The position numbers and the translations under genes are program-made. Shown here in pieces: positions 1-8,714 of a DNA stretch of 64,000 nucleotides; positions within the stretch are counted from its first letter, which is position 1; the number at the start of each line of letters is the position of its first letter. This DNA comes from Ruegeria meonggei (GTDB lineage Bacteria > Pseudomonadota > Alphaproteobacteria > Rhodobacterales > Rhodobacteraceae). Below the pieces are notes generated by a model. That model searched no databases. It saw only the letters and a list, made by a program, of their open reading frames with translations, and was not told where the DNA came from. The stretch lies in the NCBI RefSeq assembly GCF_900172215.1, contig NZ_FWFP01000001.1:186001-250000 (forward strand), in the 5' to 3' direction.

Positions 1-696
1 CCGAACCCCAATTGCAGCCGAGGTATCGTTGTTGTCGCTATAAGAAATTCTGGTGTAGCCACTCGTGTTTTGGCAAACCCGTTGACCAAAAGCCCATTCT
101 GTTCCGATCGTCGCAGAGTGGTCTTTGACGAAGTATCGATGCCCTATGCTCAACCCATTATTATCAAACGGGTAATAAATCAAAAACGCTGACGAGAAAA
201 CGTTTGTGCCAAAATCAAATTCATCAACGTCCGAGTTTACAAGCCGACTGTCTTCTGCACCGACCAATGCAGTCAACGTGAAACGGTCCAAATACACCTC
301 AGCTTCAAAGCCAACCGCACGAAAATTTGCATTCTCCGTCAGGTCTGTCGATCCATAGTGCCCGTATAGTCCCAGCAAACCTTTGTTAGGGTGGCGCCAG
401 AAAACGTGGGCCCCGACCCCATAAGCCGCTGCAGCTCCCATTCGATCGGTTTCCAATTGCGGCACAAGCCCGTCCAATTGATCACCAAAACCATGCCCGA
501 GCGGCAGGGACACACTGCCATCAACGCCGTAAAGGCTGCGGAAACTGTTCGTATTTCCAAAACCCGAAATTTTGCCATTCACACCGTCCACTGCGGGGCG
601 CTGATGGCTTGGTTGGTCTCCGGGCGAGGCTGCGGCAAAGCTTGGAACTATCGACACCGCGACAAAGAACAAGACAGAAAACTGACCCAATCCCAC
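1..696 (-). CDS. Exported, probably beta-rich outer-membrane-type protein (3' end outside window)
   Basis: I read an open frame of 232 codons that runs off the left edge of the window. It begins at a GTG (694-696) preceded six bases upstream by a GGAGG ribosome site (703-707); an ATG start is not available. The first ~23 residues form a signal peptide (hydrophobic core LFFVAVSIV, then Ala-rich SFAAA). The mature part is rich in Gly, Asn, Tyr and Phe with alternating hydrophobic residues, for example GLYGHYGS and GLSIGHRYF, as in outer-membrane beta-barrel or porin-like proteins. A hand count of 121-180 gives only 23 G+C in 60, much lower than most of the window, so this may be acquired DNA. 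No specific family was recognised. Confidence 0.6.
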   Translation of the reverse strand, partial: MGLGQFSVLFFVAVSIVPSFAAASPGDQPSHQRPAVDGVNGKISGFGNTNSFRSLYGVDGSVSLPLGHGFGDQLDGLVPQLETDRMGAAAAYGVGAHVFWRHPNKGLLGLYGHYGSTDLTENANFRAVGFEAEVYLDRFTLTALVGAEDSRLVNSDVDEFDFGTNVFSSAFLIYYPFDNNGLSIGHRYFVKDHSATIGTEWAFGQRVCQNTSGYTRISYSDNNDTSAAIGVR

Positions 697-767
697 TCCG
701 ATCCTCCTCAACCCTGCCAAACATCTAGCACTGGCCGGGCAAGGAAGACCAGAAATGGGGCAAGAGT

Positions 768-1130
768 TTAGTAAAAGAACTCTTCCCGCACAATTTTGCC
801 ATCCGCGACGTGATAGACACCCACTTCGCGCATATCAAAGCTCTCACCGCTTTCTTTTACTTTGCCCTGAACTTCAAAAATTACGGCAAAGCGGTCATCG
901 CCATGAGGGAACGGACCATTGACCTTTGCGCCCGACACTTCATGCGCACTTTCCCACCACTCGTGTTTTCCACGAATGGCGTCGCGGCCGCGGGTCTCAC
1001 GACCCATATCCATAAAGTCCTGTGCTTCGACCGAGACGGCATCTACCGCGTATAGCTTCTCCAAATTCTCTTTCGATCGGTTTTCCCGGCATCCAGCGAC
1101 CAGTTCATCAGCGATTTCTCTTAAATTCAT
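768..1130 (-). CDS. SnoaL/NTF2-like domain protein
   Basis: This 120-residue protein fits the small NTF2-like (SnoaL) alpha+beta barrel fold in length and pattern: an N-terminal helix with ELVAGCRENR, a central WW pair (HEWWESAHEV), and a C-terminal strand pair ending VYHVADGKIVREEFFY, which is typical of SnoaL-like polyketide-cyclase and ketosteroid-isomerase relatives. The ATG at 1130 has a GGAG site seven bases upstream. Members of this fold bind small hydrophobic ligands or act as isomerases; the substrate cannot be told from sequence. It is divergent from prfC, with about 110 bases between them that should hold both promoters. Confidence 0.7.
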   Translation of the reverse strand: MNLREIADELVAGCRENRSKENLEKLYAVDAVSVEAQDFMDMGRETRGRDAIRGKHEWWESAHEVSGAKVNGPFPHGDDRFAVIFEVQGKVKESGESFDMREVGVYHVADGKIVREEFFY

Positions 1131-1239
1131 TGATCTTCTCCATTATTTGTTCACTATTTGTTCTTATTGCCACGGGATCATGATTCGAACCAGCCCCTTT
1201 GTCTTGCTTCGGCAAGATTCCCCGCCTATACGCGCCTTC

Positions 1240-2847
1240 ATGCTAGATACCGCCACCAACCAACCCGTATTGCCGCCCGAGATCGCCCGGCGCAGAACTT
1301 TCGCCATTATCTCGCACCCGGATGCGGGTAAGACGACGTTGACCGAAAAGTTCCTGCTGTATGGTGGCGCCATTCAGATGGCTGGTCAGGTTCGTGCCAA
1401 GGGTGAAGCACGGCGCACTCGGTCGGACTTTATGCAGATGGAAAAGGACCGGGGCATTTCGGTCTCGGCCTCGGCCATGTCGTTCGACTATGACCAGTTC
1501 CGGTTCAATCTCGTGGACACGCCCGGCCACAGCGATTTTTCCGAAGACACCTATCGCACGCTGACGGCCGTGGACGCGGCAGTAATGGTGATCGACGGCG
1601 CAAAGGGTGTGGAAAGCCAGACCCAGAAACTGTTCGAAGTCTGCCGCCTGCGCGATTTGCCGATCCTGACCTTCTGTAACAAGATGGACCGCGAAAGCCG
1701 CGACACGTTCGAGATCATCGACGAAATTCAAGAGATGCTGGCCATCGATGTGACGCCCGCTGCCTGGCCAATTGGTGTCGGTCGCGACTTTATCGGCTGT
1801 TACGACATGCTGCGCGACCGGTTGGAGCTGATGGACCGCGCCGACCGCAACAAAGTGGCGGAAAGCATCGAAATCAACGGGCTGGACGACCCGAAGCTGG
1901 CCGAACACGTGCCAGAGCACTTGTTGGACAAGCTGCTGGAAGAGGTTGAGATGGCGCGCGAATTGCTGCCGAAGCTTGACCCGCAGGCGGTGCTTGAGGG
2001 GCATATGACTCCGATCTGGTTCGGCTCAGCCATCAATTCCTTCGGCGTGAAAGAACTGATGGAAGGCATAGGTGCCTACGGCCCGCAACCGCAGGTACAA
2101 TCGGCAGAACCACGCCAGATTGCACCCGAAGAGAAGAAAGTCGCCGGTTTTGTCTTCAAGGTTCAGGCAAATATGGACCCAAAGCACCGCGACCGCGTGG
2201 CCTTTGTCCGCATGGCGTCGGGCCATTTCAAGCGCGGTATGAAACTGACCCATGTACGGTCGAAAAAACCGATGGCCATTTCAAACCCAGTGCTGTTTCT
2301 GGCCTCGGACCGGGAACTGGCCGAAGAGGCATGGGCCGGCGACATCATCGGCATTCCCAACCACGGGCAGCTGCGCATTGGTGACACCCTGACCGAAGGC
2401 GAAGCGATCCGCGTGACTGGCATCCCCTCGTTCGCTCCGGAACTGCTGCAGACCGTGCGCGCGGGCGATCCGATGAAGGCCAAACACCTGGAAAAGGCCT
2501 TGATGCAATTTGCCGAAGAAGGCGCCGCCAAAGTGTTCAAGCCGTCGATCGGATCAGGATTTATCGTCGGCGTCGTCGGCCAGTTGCAATTCGAAGTGCT
2601 CGCCAGTCGGATTGAGATGGAATACGGCCTGCCCGTGCGGTTTGAGGCGTCGCAATTCACCTCAGCCCGCTGGGTCAGCGGCGACAAGGCCGAGATCGAC
2701 AAATTCGTCAACGCCAACAAACAGCACATCGCAAACGACCATGATGGCGACATCGTATACCTGACCCGCCTTCAGTGGGACATCGACCGGGTTGTGCGCG
2801 ACTATCCGGATCTAAAACTGACGGCGACCAAGGAAATGATGTCGTGA
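1240..2847 (+). CDS. prfC: Peptide chain release factor 3 (RF3)
   Basis: This 535-residue translational GTPase recycles RF1/RF2 from the ribosome after termination. The G-domain is clear: P-loop SHPDAGKTT, switch region GISVSASAMSF, DTPGHSDF (G3) and NKMD (G4), followed by RF3-type domains II and III up to the C-terminal YPDLKLTATKEM. The length matches the family (E. coli RF3 has 529 residues). The frame is open further upstream to 919, but homologues begin just before the PPEIARRRTFAIISHP segment, so I chose the ATG at 1240. An in-frame ATG at 1180 is the main alternative. The next ORF begins about 20 bases downstream in the same frame. Confidence 0.96.
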   Translation: MLDTATNQPVLPPEIARRRTFAIISHPDAGKTTLTEKFLLYGGAIQMAGQVRAKGEARRTRSDFMQMEKDRGISVSASAMSFDYDQFRFNLVDTPGHSDFSEDTYRTLTAVDAAVMVIDGAKGVESQTQKLFEVCRLRDLPILTFCNKMDRESRDTFEIIDEIQEMLAIDVTPAAWPIGVGRDFIGCYDMLRDRLELMDRADRNKVAESIEINGLDDPKLAEHVPEHLLDKLLEEVEMARELLPKLDPQAVLEGHMTPIWFGSAINSFGVKELMEGIGAYGPQPQVQSAEPRQIAPEEKKVAGFVFKVQANMDPKHRDRVAFVRMASGHFKRGMKLTHVRSKKPMAISNPVLFLASDRELAEEAWAGDIIGIPNHGQLRIGDTLTEGEAIRVTGIPSFAPELLQTVRAGDPMKAKHLEKALMQFAEEGAAKVFKPSIGSGFIVGVVGQLQFEVLASRIEMEYGLPVRFEASQFTSARWVSGDKAEIDKFVNANKQHIANDHDGDIVYLTRLQWDIDRVVRDYPDLKLTATKEMMS

Positions 2848-2868
2848 CACGGTGGCTTGACCACGCAT

Positions 2869-3171
2869 ATGAGTGACGACCTCACTTACCCGGGCGGTCT
2901 GGCCGCCTTGACTGAGCGTTTCGAGCTGAGGCGTGACCCGGTCGAATTCGGGACTGAGGCTTTAGCAGGGGTGGATGTGGATCTGTTGCCGCTCTCGGAG
3001 CAGATTGTTTCTGCTAGCGCTACGCAGACCATTGAGGGTGCGTCAAACACCTCATGGACCCGTAAACGAAGCCAAATCGCACGCGAATTTGTCGGCCTTT
3101 CCCACCTGAGCTTCCTGAACGCCCAGCTGATCGCAAACCTGCGCGCAACACGGCGAAAGGCGCGGAAATGA
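2869..3171 (+). CDS. Small hypothetical protein coupled to the downstream glycosyltransferase
   Basis: A 100-residue ORF begins at ATG 2869 (a TTG at 2857 is also possible) and ends at 3171 with an ATGA overlap onto the glycosyltransferase start, which argues for translational coupling. The protein is hydrophilic and ends in a basic tail (LRATRRKARK), with no signal peptide or membrane segment. It lies in the same frame as prfC directly after its stop codon. I did not recognise a family. The overlap makes a partner or accessory role to the glycosyltransferase plausible, but this is inference from context alone. Confidence 0.55.
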   Translation: MSDDLTYPGGLAALTERFELRRDPVEFGTEALAGVDVDLLPLSEQIVSASATQTIEGASNTSWTRKRSQIAREFVGLSHLSFLNAQLIANLRATRRKARK

Positions 3172-4097
3172 CGCGCTGGGGCATCGTCTCGACCGTCAGG
3201 GGGGCGGCCTCGGACATCCTGCGGTTTGCGGCCTATCACCTCGATCTTGGGGTCGACCAGATGTACCTTTATCTGGACGAGCCCAACCCAAAGGCGTTCA
3301 ACGCGCTCAACCGTCACCCCAAGATCGAAGTGCGCAATTGCGACGCTGGGTTTTGGGCCTACCGTCAGCGCGAACGCCCCGACAAACACCAGATCCGTCA
3401 GACGGCCAATGCCAGTTTCACGTACCGCAAGGCGGATACCGACTGGCTGGCTCATATCGACGTGGACGAGTTCTTGTGGTCAGAACGTCCGATTGCCGAG
3501 GTGTTGTCCGACGTCTCCGAAGACATCCCAGGCGTGCGTATCCGACCAATCGAAGCGATTGCCAATGTCGATGATCTTTACAAGGCCTACATCCCCAAAA
3601 GCCCGGATCGCGAAGACATTGTGCAGTCGCTATACCCCAATTACGGCGCTTTTGTTCTGGGCGGGTTCTTCAGCCACGTGCAAGGCAAGTTATTTGCGCG
3701 TACAGGGCTGCCCCAGATCAACTTTCGCATTCATAACCTGTTCCAAAACGGAGAGATTCTGCCCACCAGAACCGAGTTGACTGAGGTTGATCTCTGCCAT
3801 CGGCATGCGCCTGATTGGGACCACTTTCTGGCGCATTACCGTTTCCGGATGGAGTGCGGCTCTTACCAGCCCGGCATGTCCCCCAACGTGCCCCGCGACC
3901 AGGGTGGGATGAACAAGAACGAACTTCTCAGCTGGATTGAGGCCGAAGAAGGCATGTCCGGCCTACGCGTCTTTTTCGACGAAATCAGTGGCGCAGACCC
4001 AGCGGTACGCGCACGACTTGAACAGCGTGGCCTGATCCAGCACCGCCCCCTGAGTCTGGATCAAAAGCTCGGGAAACACTTCCCCGGAAGTGTATGA
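3168..4097 (+). CDS. Glycosyltransferase family 2 protein
   Basis: The 309-residue protein has the layout of family-2-like glycosyltransferases of the Glyco_tranf_2_4 type: an N-terminal segment with AAYHLDLGVDQMYLYLDEPN (the nucleotide-sugar binding Rossmann-like half) and a DXD-type metal site in HIDVDEFLW at about residues 95-103. Downstream are the aromatic and His residues usual in the acceptor half (NFRIHN, DLCHRH, HYRFRMECGSY). It has no signal peptide or transmembrane helix, so it is probably cytosolic and may modify a surface polysaccharide or protein. The start overlaps the stop of the preceding small ORF (ATGA). Donor and acceptor cannot be inferred. Confidence 0.8.
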   Translation: MTRWGIVSTVRGAASDILRFAAYHLDLGVDQMYLYLDEPNPKAFNALNRHPKIEVRNCDAGFWAYRQRERPDKHQIRQTANASFTYRKADTDWLAHIDVDEFLWSERPIAEVLSDVSEDIPGVRIRPIEAIANVDDLYKAYIPKSPDREDIVQSLYPNYGAFVLGGFFSHVQGKLFARTGLPQINFRIHNLFQNGEILPTRTELTEVDLCHRHAPDWDHFLAHYRFRMECGSYQPGMSPNVPRDQGGMNKNELLSWIEAEEGMSGLRVFFDEISGADPAVRARLEQRGLIQHRPLSLDQKLGKHFPGSV

Positions 4098-4153
4098 ATT
4101 GTTGCGTAAAATCTGCACCGTGAATTCGGCGGGTAGTATTAAAGGCTCTTCAT

Positions 4154-4182
4154 TTGACCCTGCCCTACGATTTTGTTATGTC
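4154..4182 (+). promoter_or_regulatory. Candidate sigma-70-type promoter for the DEAD-box helicase
   Basis: TTGACC at 4154-4159 is followed by TTATGT/TATGTC at 4176-4182, a spacing of 16-17 bases, and lies about 100 bases before the helicase start. This matches a housekeeping promoter with a long untranslated leader, as is usual for RNA-helicase genes. It is pattern matching only. Confidence 0.35.
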
Positions 4183-4283
4183 CCGCTCCAAGCTGAAAAT
4201 GCGCAATTCTGCGTATGGCCATCCGGGCCCGGCACACCTCTGACGCGCGGGCCAGGTCTAGTGTCCGCATGAACCGGACATAC

Positions 4284-5657
4284 ATGACAAAATTTACTGA
4301 ACTGAACCTGAACCCGAAGGTCCTCAAAGCCATTGAGGAAGCCGGATACGAAACTCCGACCCCGATCCAGGAAGGCGCGATTCCACCTGCGCTGGAAGGT
4401 CGTGATGTACTGGGAATCGCCCAGACAGGCACTGGCAAGACCGCCAGCTTCACGCTGCCCATGATCACCATGCTGGCCCGTGGCCGCGCTCGTGCGCGGA
4501 TGCCGCGCTCTTTGGTGCTGTGCCCGACGCGAGAGCTGGCCGCACAGGTGGCCGAAAACTTCGACACCTATTCCAAGCACTTGAAACTGACCAAAGCACT
4601 GCTGATTGGTGGCGTCAGTTTCAAGGAACAGGATGCACTGATCGACCGGGGCGTCGACGTGCTGATCGCTACTCCGGGCCGTTTGCTGGACCATTTCGAG
4701 CGGGGCAAGCTGCTGCTGACCGGTGTACAGATCATGGTGGTGGACGAAGCCGACCGGATGTTGGATATGGGATTCATCCCTGATATCGAGCGCATCTTTT
4801 CGCTGACGCCCTTTACCCGCCAGACCCTGTTTTTCTCGGCCACCATGGCGTCCGAGATTGAACGGATCACCGACACGTTCCTATCTGCCCCTGCCCGGGT
4901 TGAAGTTGCCCGGCAGGCAACGGCGTCCGAGACCATCGAACAAGGCGTCATCATGTTCAAAGGTGGCCGTCGCGACCGCGAGGCGAGCCAGAAACGTAAT
5001 GTACTTCGCGCGCTGATAGATTCTGAGGGTGAAAAATGCACCAACGCAATCATCTTCTGCAACCGAAAGACGGATGTAGATATTTGCGCGAAATCACTTA
5101 AGAAATATGGCTATGATGCCGCTGCCATCCATGGCGATCTGGATCAATCGCAGCGCACGAAGACGCTGGATGGATTCCGCGACGGGTCGCTGCGCCTGCT
5201 GGTGGCCTCGGATGTGGCCGCGCGCGGATTGGATGTGCCGTCGGTCAGCCATGTGATTAATTTCGACGTCCCCGGACACCCCGAAGATTACGTCCATCGT
5301 ATCGGCCGCACCGGTCGCGCAGGACGCGAGGGTAAGGCCATTACGATCTGTTCGGGTCGCGATGAAAAGGCACTGGATGCGATTGAAAAGCTGATCCAGA
5401 AGGAAATTCCGCGTCTGGAGAATCCACTAAAGGATGAACCCAAGGCCGAAGCGCCGAAGCCCGAGAAAAAGCCTAAACCTGTGGAAGCGAAGACGACTGA
5501 AGGCAAGAAGACCGACAGTAAAAGAAGCGACCGCACCAAAGACAAAGAGCCCAGAGGCCGAGGACGCAGAGAAGACCGTGGCCCTGCGGTTGTGGGCATG
5601 GGTGATCACCTGCCCAGCTTTATTGCACTCAGCTTTGATGAACGCCGCACCGGCTAA
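4284..5657 (+). CDS. DEAD-box ATP-dependent RNA helicase (RhlE-like)
   Basis: The 457-residue protein carries all DEAD-box motifs in order: Q-motif TPTPIQ, motif I AQTGTGKT, Ia PTRELAAQ, TPGR, motif II DEAD (VVDEADRMLDMGF), SAT (FFSATM), IIFCNRKTD, motif V ARGLDVP and motif VI HRIGRTGRAGR. A lysine- and arginine-rich tail of about 75 residues follows, common in RhlE-type helicases and used for RNA binding. It remodels RNA duplexes in ribosome assembly or RNA decay. I chose ATG 4284 (MTKFTELNLNP) because it fits homologue starts; ATG 4269 is in frame. Its 3' end overlaps the convergent transporter gene by four bases. Confidence 0.93.
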   Translation: MTKFTELNLNPKVLKAIEEAGYETPTPIQEGAIPPALEGRDVLGIAQTGTGKTASFTLPMITMLARGRARARMPRSLVLCPTRELAAQVAENFDTYSKHLKLTKALLIGGVSFKEQDALIDRGVDVLIATPGRLLDHFERGKLLLTGVQIMVVDEADRMLDMGFIPDIERIFSLTPFTRQTLFFSATMASEIERITDTFLSAPARVEVARQATASETIEQGVIMFKGGRRDREASQKRNVLRALIDSEGEKCTNAIIFCNRKTDVDICAKSLKKYGYDAAAIHGDLDQSQRTKTLDGFRDGSLRLLVASDVAARGLDVPSVSHVINFDVPGHPEDYVHRIGRTGRAGREGKAITICSGRDEKALDAIEKLIQKEIPRLENPLKDEPKAEAPKPEKKPKPVEAKTTEGKKTDSKRSDRTKDKEPRGRGRREDRGPAVVGMGDHLPSFIALSFDERRTG

Positions 5658-6556
5658 ATCGACAGCACCAACGCCAGTATCGAAGTGCCAAGCAATGCCA
5701 TCCCGGCGATCTCTCGCCGGGTGATGGTTTCGCGGAAAAACAAGATTGAGGCGAACAGGCTGAAGATCAGCTCGACCTGCCCCAACGCCTTGACATAAGC
5801 CGCGTTCTGTAAAGTGAAGGCCAAGAACCAGCAGAATGATCCGCACAGGCTGGTCAGCCCTACAAAGATGCCGGTTTTGCGTGTGTCCCACACCGCGCGC
5901 AGCTCGACCCGGTCGCGCCACAGCAACCAAATCCCCATGCTCAGAAATTGGAACGACACCACCACGGCCAGTGTGACCAAGGCGCGGAACCAGGCGTCGA
6001 TATCACCCAGCTCCAACGTGGCGCCACGATAGCTGACCGAGGAAAACGCGAACAGCACCCCCGAGCCCAGCCCAAGACGCGAGGCAGGATTGGTCAGGTG
6101 TTGCCACCAGACACCGTCGCCTCCGGGGGATTTGGACAGCAGCAGCACGGCAGTCAACCCCAGAAAGATCGCCACCAACGCGCCAGACGACACCTGATCC
6201 CCCAGAACCAGAAAGCCTACGATGGCGGTCTGAATCACTTCGGTTTTCTTAAAGGTGATCCCGACGGCAAAGTTGCGCTGTTTAAACAGGGCGACCACGC
6301 AGATCGTCGCCAAAATCTGGGAACTGCCGCCAATGATTGCATAAAGCCAAAACAACCCTGTCAGAGGCGGCAGGCTGAACCCGTTCATCTGCACCGCGAC
6401 CCCAAGCCCAAGAACCGCCAGTGGCATCGAATAGGCAAAGCGCGCAAAAGTAGCACCTGCCGCGCTCAGCTTTACCGAGCTGAGCGATTTTTGCAGCATG
6501 AACCGCACGGTTTGAAATGCGGCGGCAGCTAGGGTGACGGGAATCCATAAACTCAT
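5654..6556 (-). CDS. EamA/DMT-family transporter
   Basis: This 300-residue, strongly hydrophobic protein has about ten predicted membrane helices in two repeated halves, as in the drug/metabolite transporter (EamA) family. Typical features are the N-terminal WIPVTLAAAAFQTVRF helix, the loop KKTEVIQTAIVGFLVLGD between helices 3 and 4, and the matching QVELIFSLFASILFF..E segment in the second half. It acts in the inner membrane as an exporter or importer of an unknown small molecule. It converges on the helicase gene. Substrate prediction for this family from sequence is not reliable. Confidence 0.85.
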   Translation of the reverse strand: MSLWIPVTLAAAAFQTVRFMLQKSLSSVKLSAAGATFARFAYSMPLAVLGLGVAVQMNGFSLPPLTGLFWLYAIIGGSSQILATICVVALFKQRNFAVGITFKKTEVIQTAIVGFLVLGDQVSSGALVAIFLGLTAVLLLSKSPGGDGVWWQHLTNPASRLGLGSGVLFAFSSVSYRGATLELGDIDAWFRALVTLAVVVSFQFLSMGIWLLWRDRVELRAVWDTRKTGIFVGLTSLCGSFCWFLAFTLQNAAYVKALGQVELIFSLFASILFFRETITRREIAGMALLGTSILALVLSI

Positions 6557-6577
6557 GCCGCCCTTTGTGTGGCTAAA

Positions 6578-7462
6578 TCAACCCTTTGGCCAGAGTGGAT
6601 GCACCACCGGGTCCTTGGCGCGCCAGAAATAGGCGCGGAAAATCTGACCGTAAGAGCGATAGACATAGGCCTCATTGCTGGCCAGATACCGATCCTTGCC
6701 CTGCCGGTACAGCGCTGGCAGCCTGTACCACGGTGCGCTGGGGTTCATATGGTGAACGACGTGCAGGTTGTTGTTTAAAAACAAAAAAGCCAGCGGACCG
6801 CGATCTTCGACAATCACCGTCCGAGCACGGGATTTATCATGCGCCCGGTGCTCTAGAAAGGTGCGGATTTTGACCAACCCCAATCCGAGATAAGCAGCCA
6901 ATACATAGGCCCATATTGGCATCGCGGACATGGAAACGATCCAACACACAGCAGCGACGCCCGGCACGTGCAAAGCCCAGGCCCGCAGGATTGCACGATC
7001 TCCGCGTCGGGCACCGCGCAACTCGTCCCGCAGGAACAGAAACTGTCCAATGGCCGGGCCCAGTACAATCCGCCCCAGCAACGTGTTGTTAAGACCCAAC
7101 ATCCACTTTTGCCACGCGCCTAGCCTGCCCCAGACCTGTGGGTCCAGATAGTTCGATTCCGGGTCGTCATAGGGATCGGTCAAGGTGGCATCCCGGTGAT
7201 GAGCCAGATGCAGGTCCCGGAACCGTTCATAGGGGATAAACAAGGTCAGAGGCAGCGCCATTAGCGCCTCGTTCAGCCATGTCGCACGGAACGGATGCCC
7301 GTGCAGGGCTTCATGCGTAAGCGACGAATGCATTGCCGCAACGACCCCCATCGCCGGAATAGCCAGCCAGAGCGGCAGAAAGAAGATAACCGCCAACCAC
7401 ACACCATAGCAGGCTAGGATCAGAGCGAAGGTGCCCCATTCTGGTGTCGCACGCTCAGACAT
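6578..7462 (-). CDS. Membrane fatty-acid desaturase family protein
   Basis: The 294-residue protein has the histidine-box pattern of membrane di-iron desaturases and hydroxylases: HEALHGH (about residues 50-56), HLAHHRD (about 85-91) and HVVHHMNP near residue 233, separated by hydrophobic helices. These boxes bind the two irons that activate oxygen for C-H oxidation of lipids. The start overlaps the end of the small DUF2061 gene by eight bases on the same strand, so the two are probably one transcript. The lipid substrate is unknown; members of this family also include carotenoid and sphingolipid oxygenases. A second desaturase gene lies at 40895-41785. Confidence 0.88.
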   Translation of the reverse strand: MSERATPEWGTFALILACYGVWLAVIFFLPLWLAIPAMGVVAAMHSSLTHEALHGHPFRATWLNEALMALPLTLFIPYERFRDLHLAHHRDATLTDPYDDPESNYLDPQVWGRLGAWQKWMLGLNNTLLGRIVLGPAIGQFLFLRDELRGARRGDRAILRAWALHVPGVAAVCWIVSMSAMPIWAYVLAAYLGLGLVKIRTFLEHRAHDKSRARTVIVEDRGPLAFLFLNNNLHVVHHMNPSAPWYRLPALYRQGKDRYLASNEAYVYRSYGQIFRAYFWRAKDPVVHPLWPKG

Positions 7463-7670
7463 TGCGACCCCATGTGATACCGGCCCAAATGCGTTCGTAA
7501 ATCACGTAGAGGGTCAGTCCGATGGCCGCGTTCACAACAGCCAGTGTTCCACCAATCGCAGCCGATCCGGTGGCCAGCACCCCAATCAGGGTCATGACCA
7601 TCAGGCCCATGACATTCCACACCACAGCTTTCACGACTGATCTGCGCCGTGTTTCCATTCCGTCACCCAT
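7455..7670 (-). CDS. DUF2061 small membrane protein
   Basis: This 71-residue protein fits DUF2061: a basic N-terminus (METRRRSVVKAVVWNVMG), two hydrophobic helices (VMTLIGVLATGSAAIGGTL and VVNAAIGLTLYVIYERIW) and a terminal W-G-R. The KAVVW..MG and YVIYERIW signatures are typical of the family, whose biochemical role is not established. I kept ATG 7670; ATG 7658 is an equally good alternative. It overlaps the desaturase start by eight bases, so it may help that enzyme or share its regulation. Upstream lies the divergent XRE regulator gene. Confidence 0.8.
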   Translation of the reverse strand: MGDGMETRRRSVVKAVVWNVMGLMVMTLIGVLATGSAAIGGTLAVVNAAIGLTLYVIYERIWAGITWGRNV

Positions 7671-7765
7671 ATTATTGTTATGTCTTTCAAATTACGGGCC
7701 GCAGCATCTGTTGAAAATTCTGAATATGATTAACAAAACTCATCATCTGTGATATTTCAAAACAC

Positions 7766-8635
7766 ATGGAGAATAAAATCGACAAACGGGACCGCGCGGC
7801 CCAGTTTCGCCTGCGCCTTGCACGGGCCATGGAGGACCAGCACATCAGCCAAAGCGCGCTGGCCCGTCGTATCGGCGTGGACCGTTCGACCGTGTCGCAA
7901 CTGCTGACCGATGCAGGCGCGCGCTTGCCGAATGCGCATGTGGTTGGCAGCTGCGCTGCGGCGCTCGGCGTGTCTGCCGATTGGTTGCTCAGCCTCTCGG
8001 ACCGGCCAGAAAGCGCCGCCGAATTGCTGGCAGGGTCTCTGACTGTGACAGAGGCCCCTCGTGCGTTGGTGGATGAGCGCATTTTCGAATGGCACCAAGA
8101 GGCCGCGGGCTATAAAATCCGTTACGTTCCGGCGACTTTACCGGACATGCTGAAAACCCGCGCCGTGCTGGAATGGGAATACGCCCCGCATCTTGGGCGG
8201 ACAGCGGATCAGGCTATCGGTGCCTCGGCCGACCGCCTGACATGGATGCGCAGCGCGCAATCCGATTATGAAATCGCCATGCCGCTATATGAGATTTACA
8301 GCTTTGCTTACGGCACCGGGTATTATGAGGGGCTAAAGCTGCAGACCCGGCTGGACCAGATCGACCACCTGCTGTCGCTGTCCGATCAGTTGTATCCTCG
8401 CATGCGCGTCTATCTGTTTGACGCAAAACGGCTGTATTCTGCGCCTGTTACGATCTTTGGCCCCTTACTTTGTGTTTTCTATGCTGGCAGCCACTACATG
8501 GCCTTTCGTGACCGCGATCGCATAGAAACTTTTACCCGTCATTTTGACACGTTAGTGCGCGAAGCTGATGTAACTGCCCGCGACTTTCCCAACCACCTCG
8601 AACGTTTGCGGGCGGCGATTTCCCGCACCGGGTGA
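7766..8635 (+). CDS. XRE-family transcriptional regulator
   Basis: The first ~70 residues form a helix-turn-helix of the Cro/CI (XRE) type (QSALARRIGVDRSTVSQLL, then AAALGVSADWLLSLSD). The remaining ~215 residues make a C-terminal sensor-like domain that I do not recognise, with an aromatic-rich part (EIYSFAYGTGYYEGLK) and a FGPLLCVFYAGSHYMAF strand region. At 289 residues it is longer than phage repressors, as seen in regulators of metabolism. The gene is divergent from DUF2061/desaturase with about 95 bases between, so those genes are natural candidates for its targets. The effector is unknown. Confidence 0.82.
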   Translation: MENKIDKRDRAAQFRLRLARAMEDQHISQSALARRIGVDRSTVSQLLTDAGARLPNAHVVGSCAAALGVSADWLLSLSDRPESAAELLAGSLTVTEAPRALVDERIFEWHQEAAGYKIRYVPATLPDMLKTRAVLEWEYAPHLGRTADQAIGASADRLTWMRSAQSDYEIAMPLYEIYSFAYGTGYYEGLKLQTRLDQIDHLLSLSDQLYPRMRVYLFDAKRLYSAPVTIFGPLLCVFYAGSHYMAFRDRDRIETFTRHFDTLVREADVTARDFPNHLERLRAAISRTG

Positions 8636-8714
8636 TGCGCCGAGACAAATCCTGTGCTATCGTCATCCAGCGCGAACCTTCGGGTATTCCGATCACAGAC
8701 GGAGGACGACTGGA

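Noticed and set aside
919..1239. Upstream extension of the prfC frame to 919
   Set aside because: It lies opposite the SnoaL-like gene, has no RF3-like sequence and no ribosome site at 919; homologues start near 1240.
4090..4272. 60-codon plus-strand ORF between glycosyltransferase and helicase
   Set aside because: Begins in the 3' end of the glycosyltransferase gene, no ribosome site and no motifs; it overlaps the probable helicase promoter.
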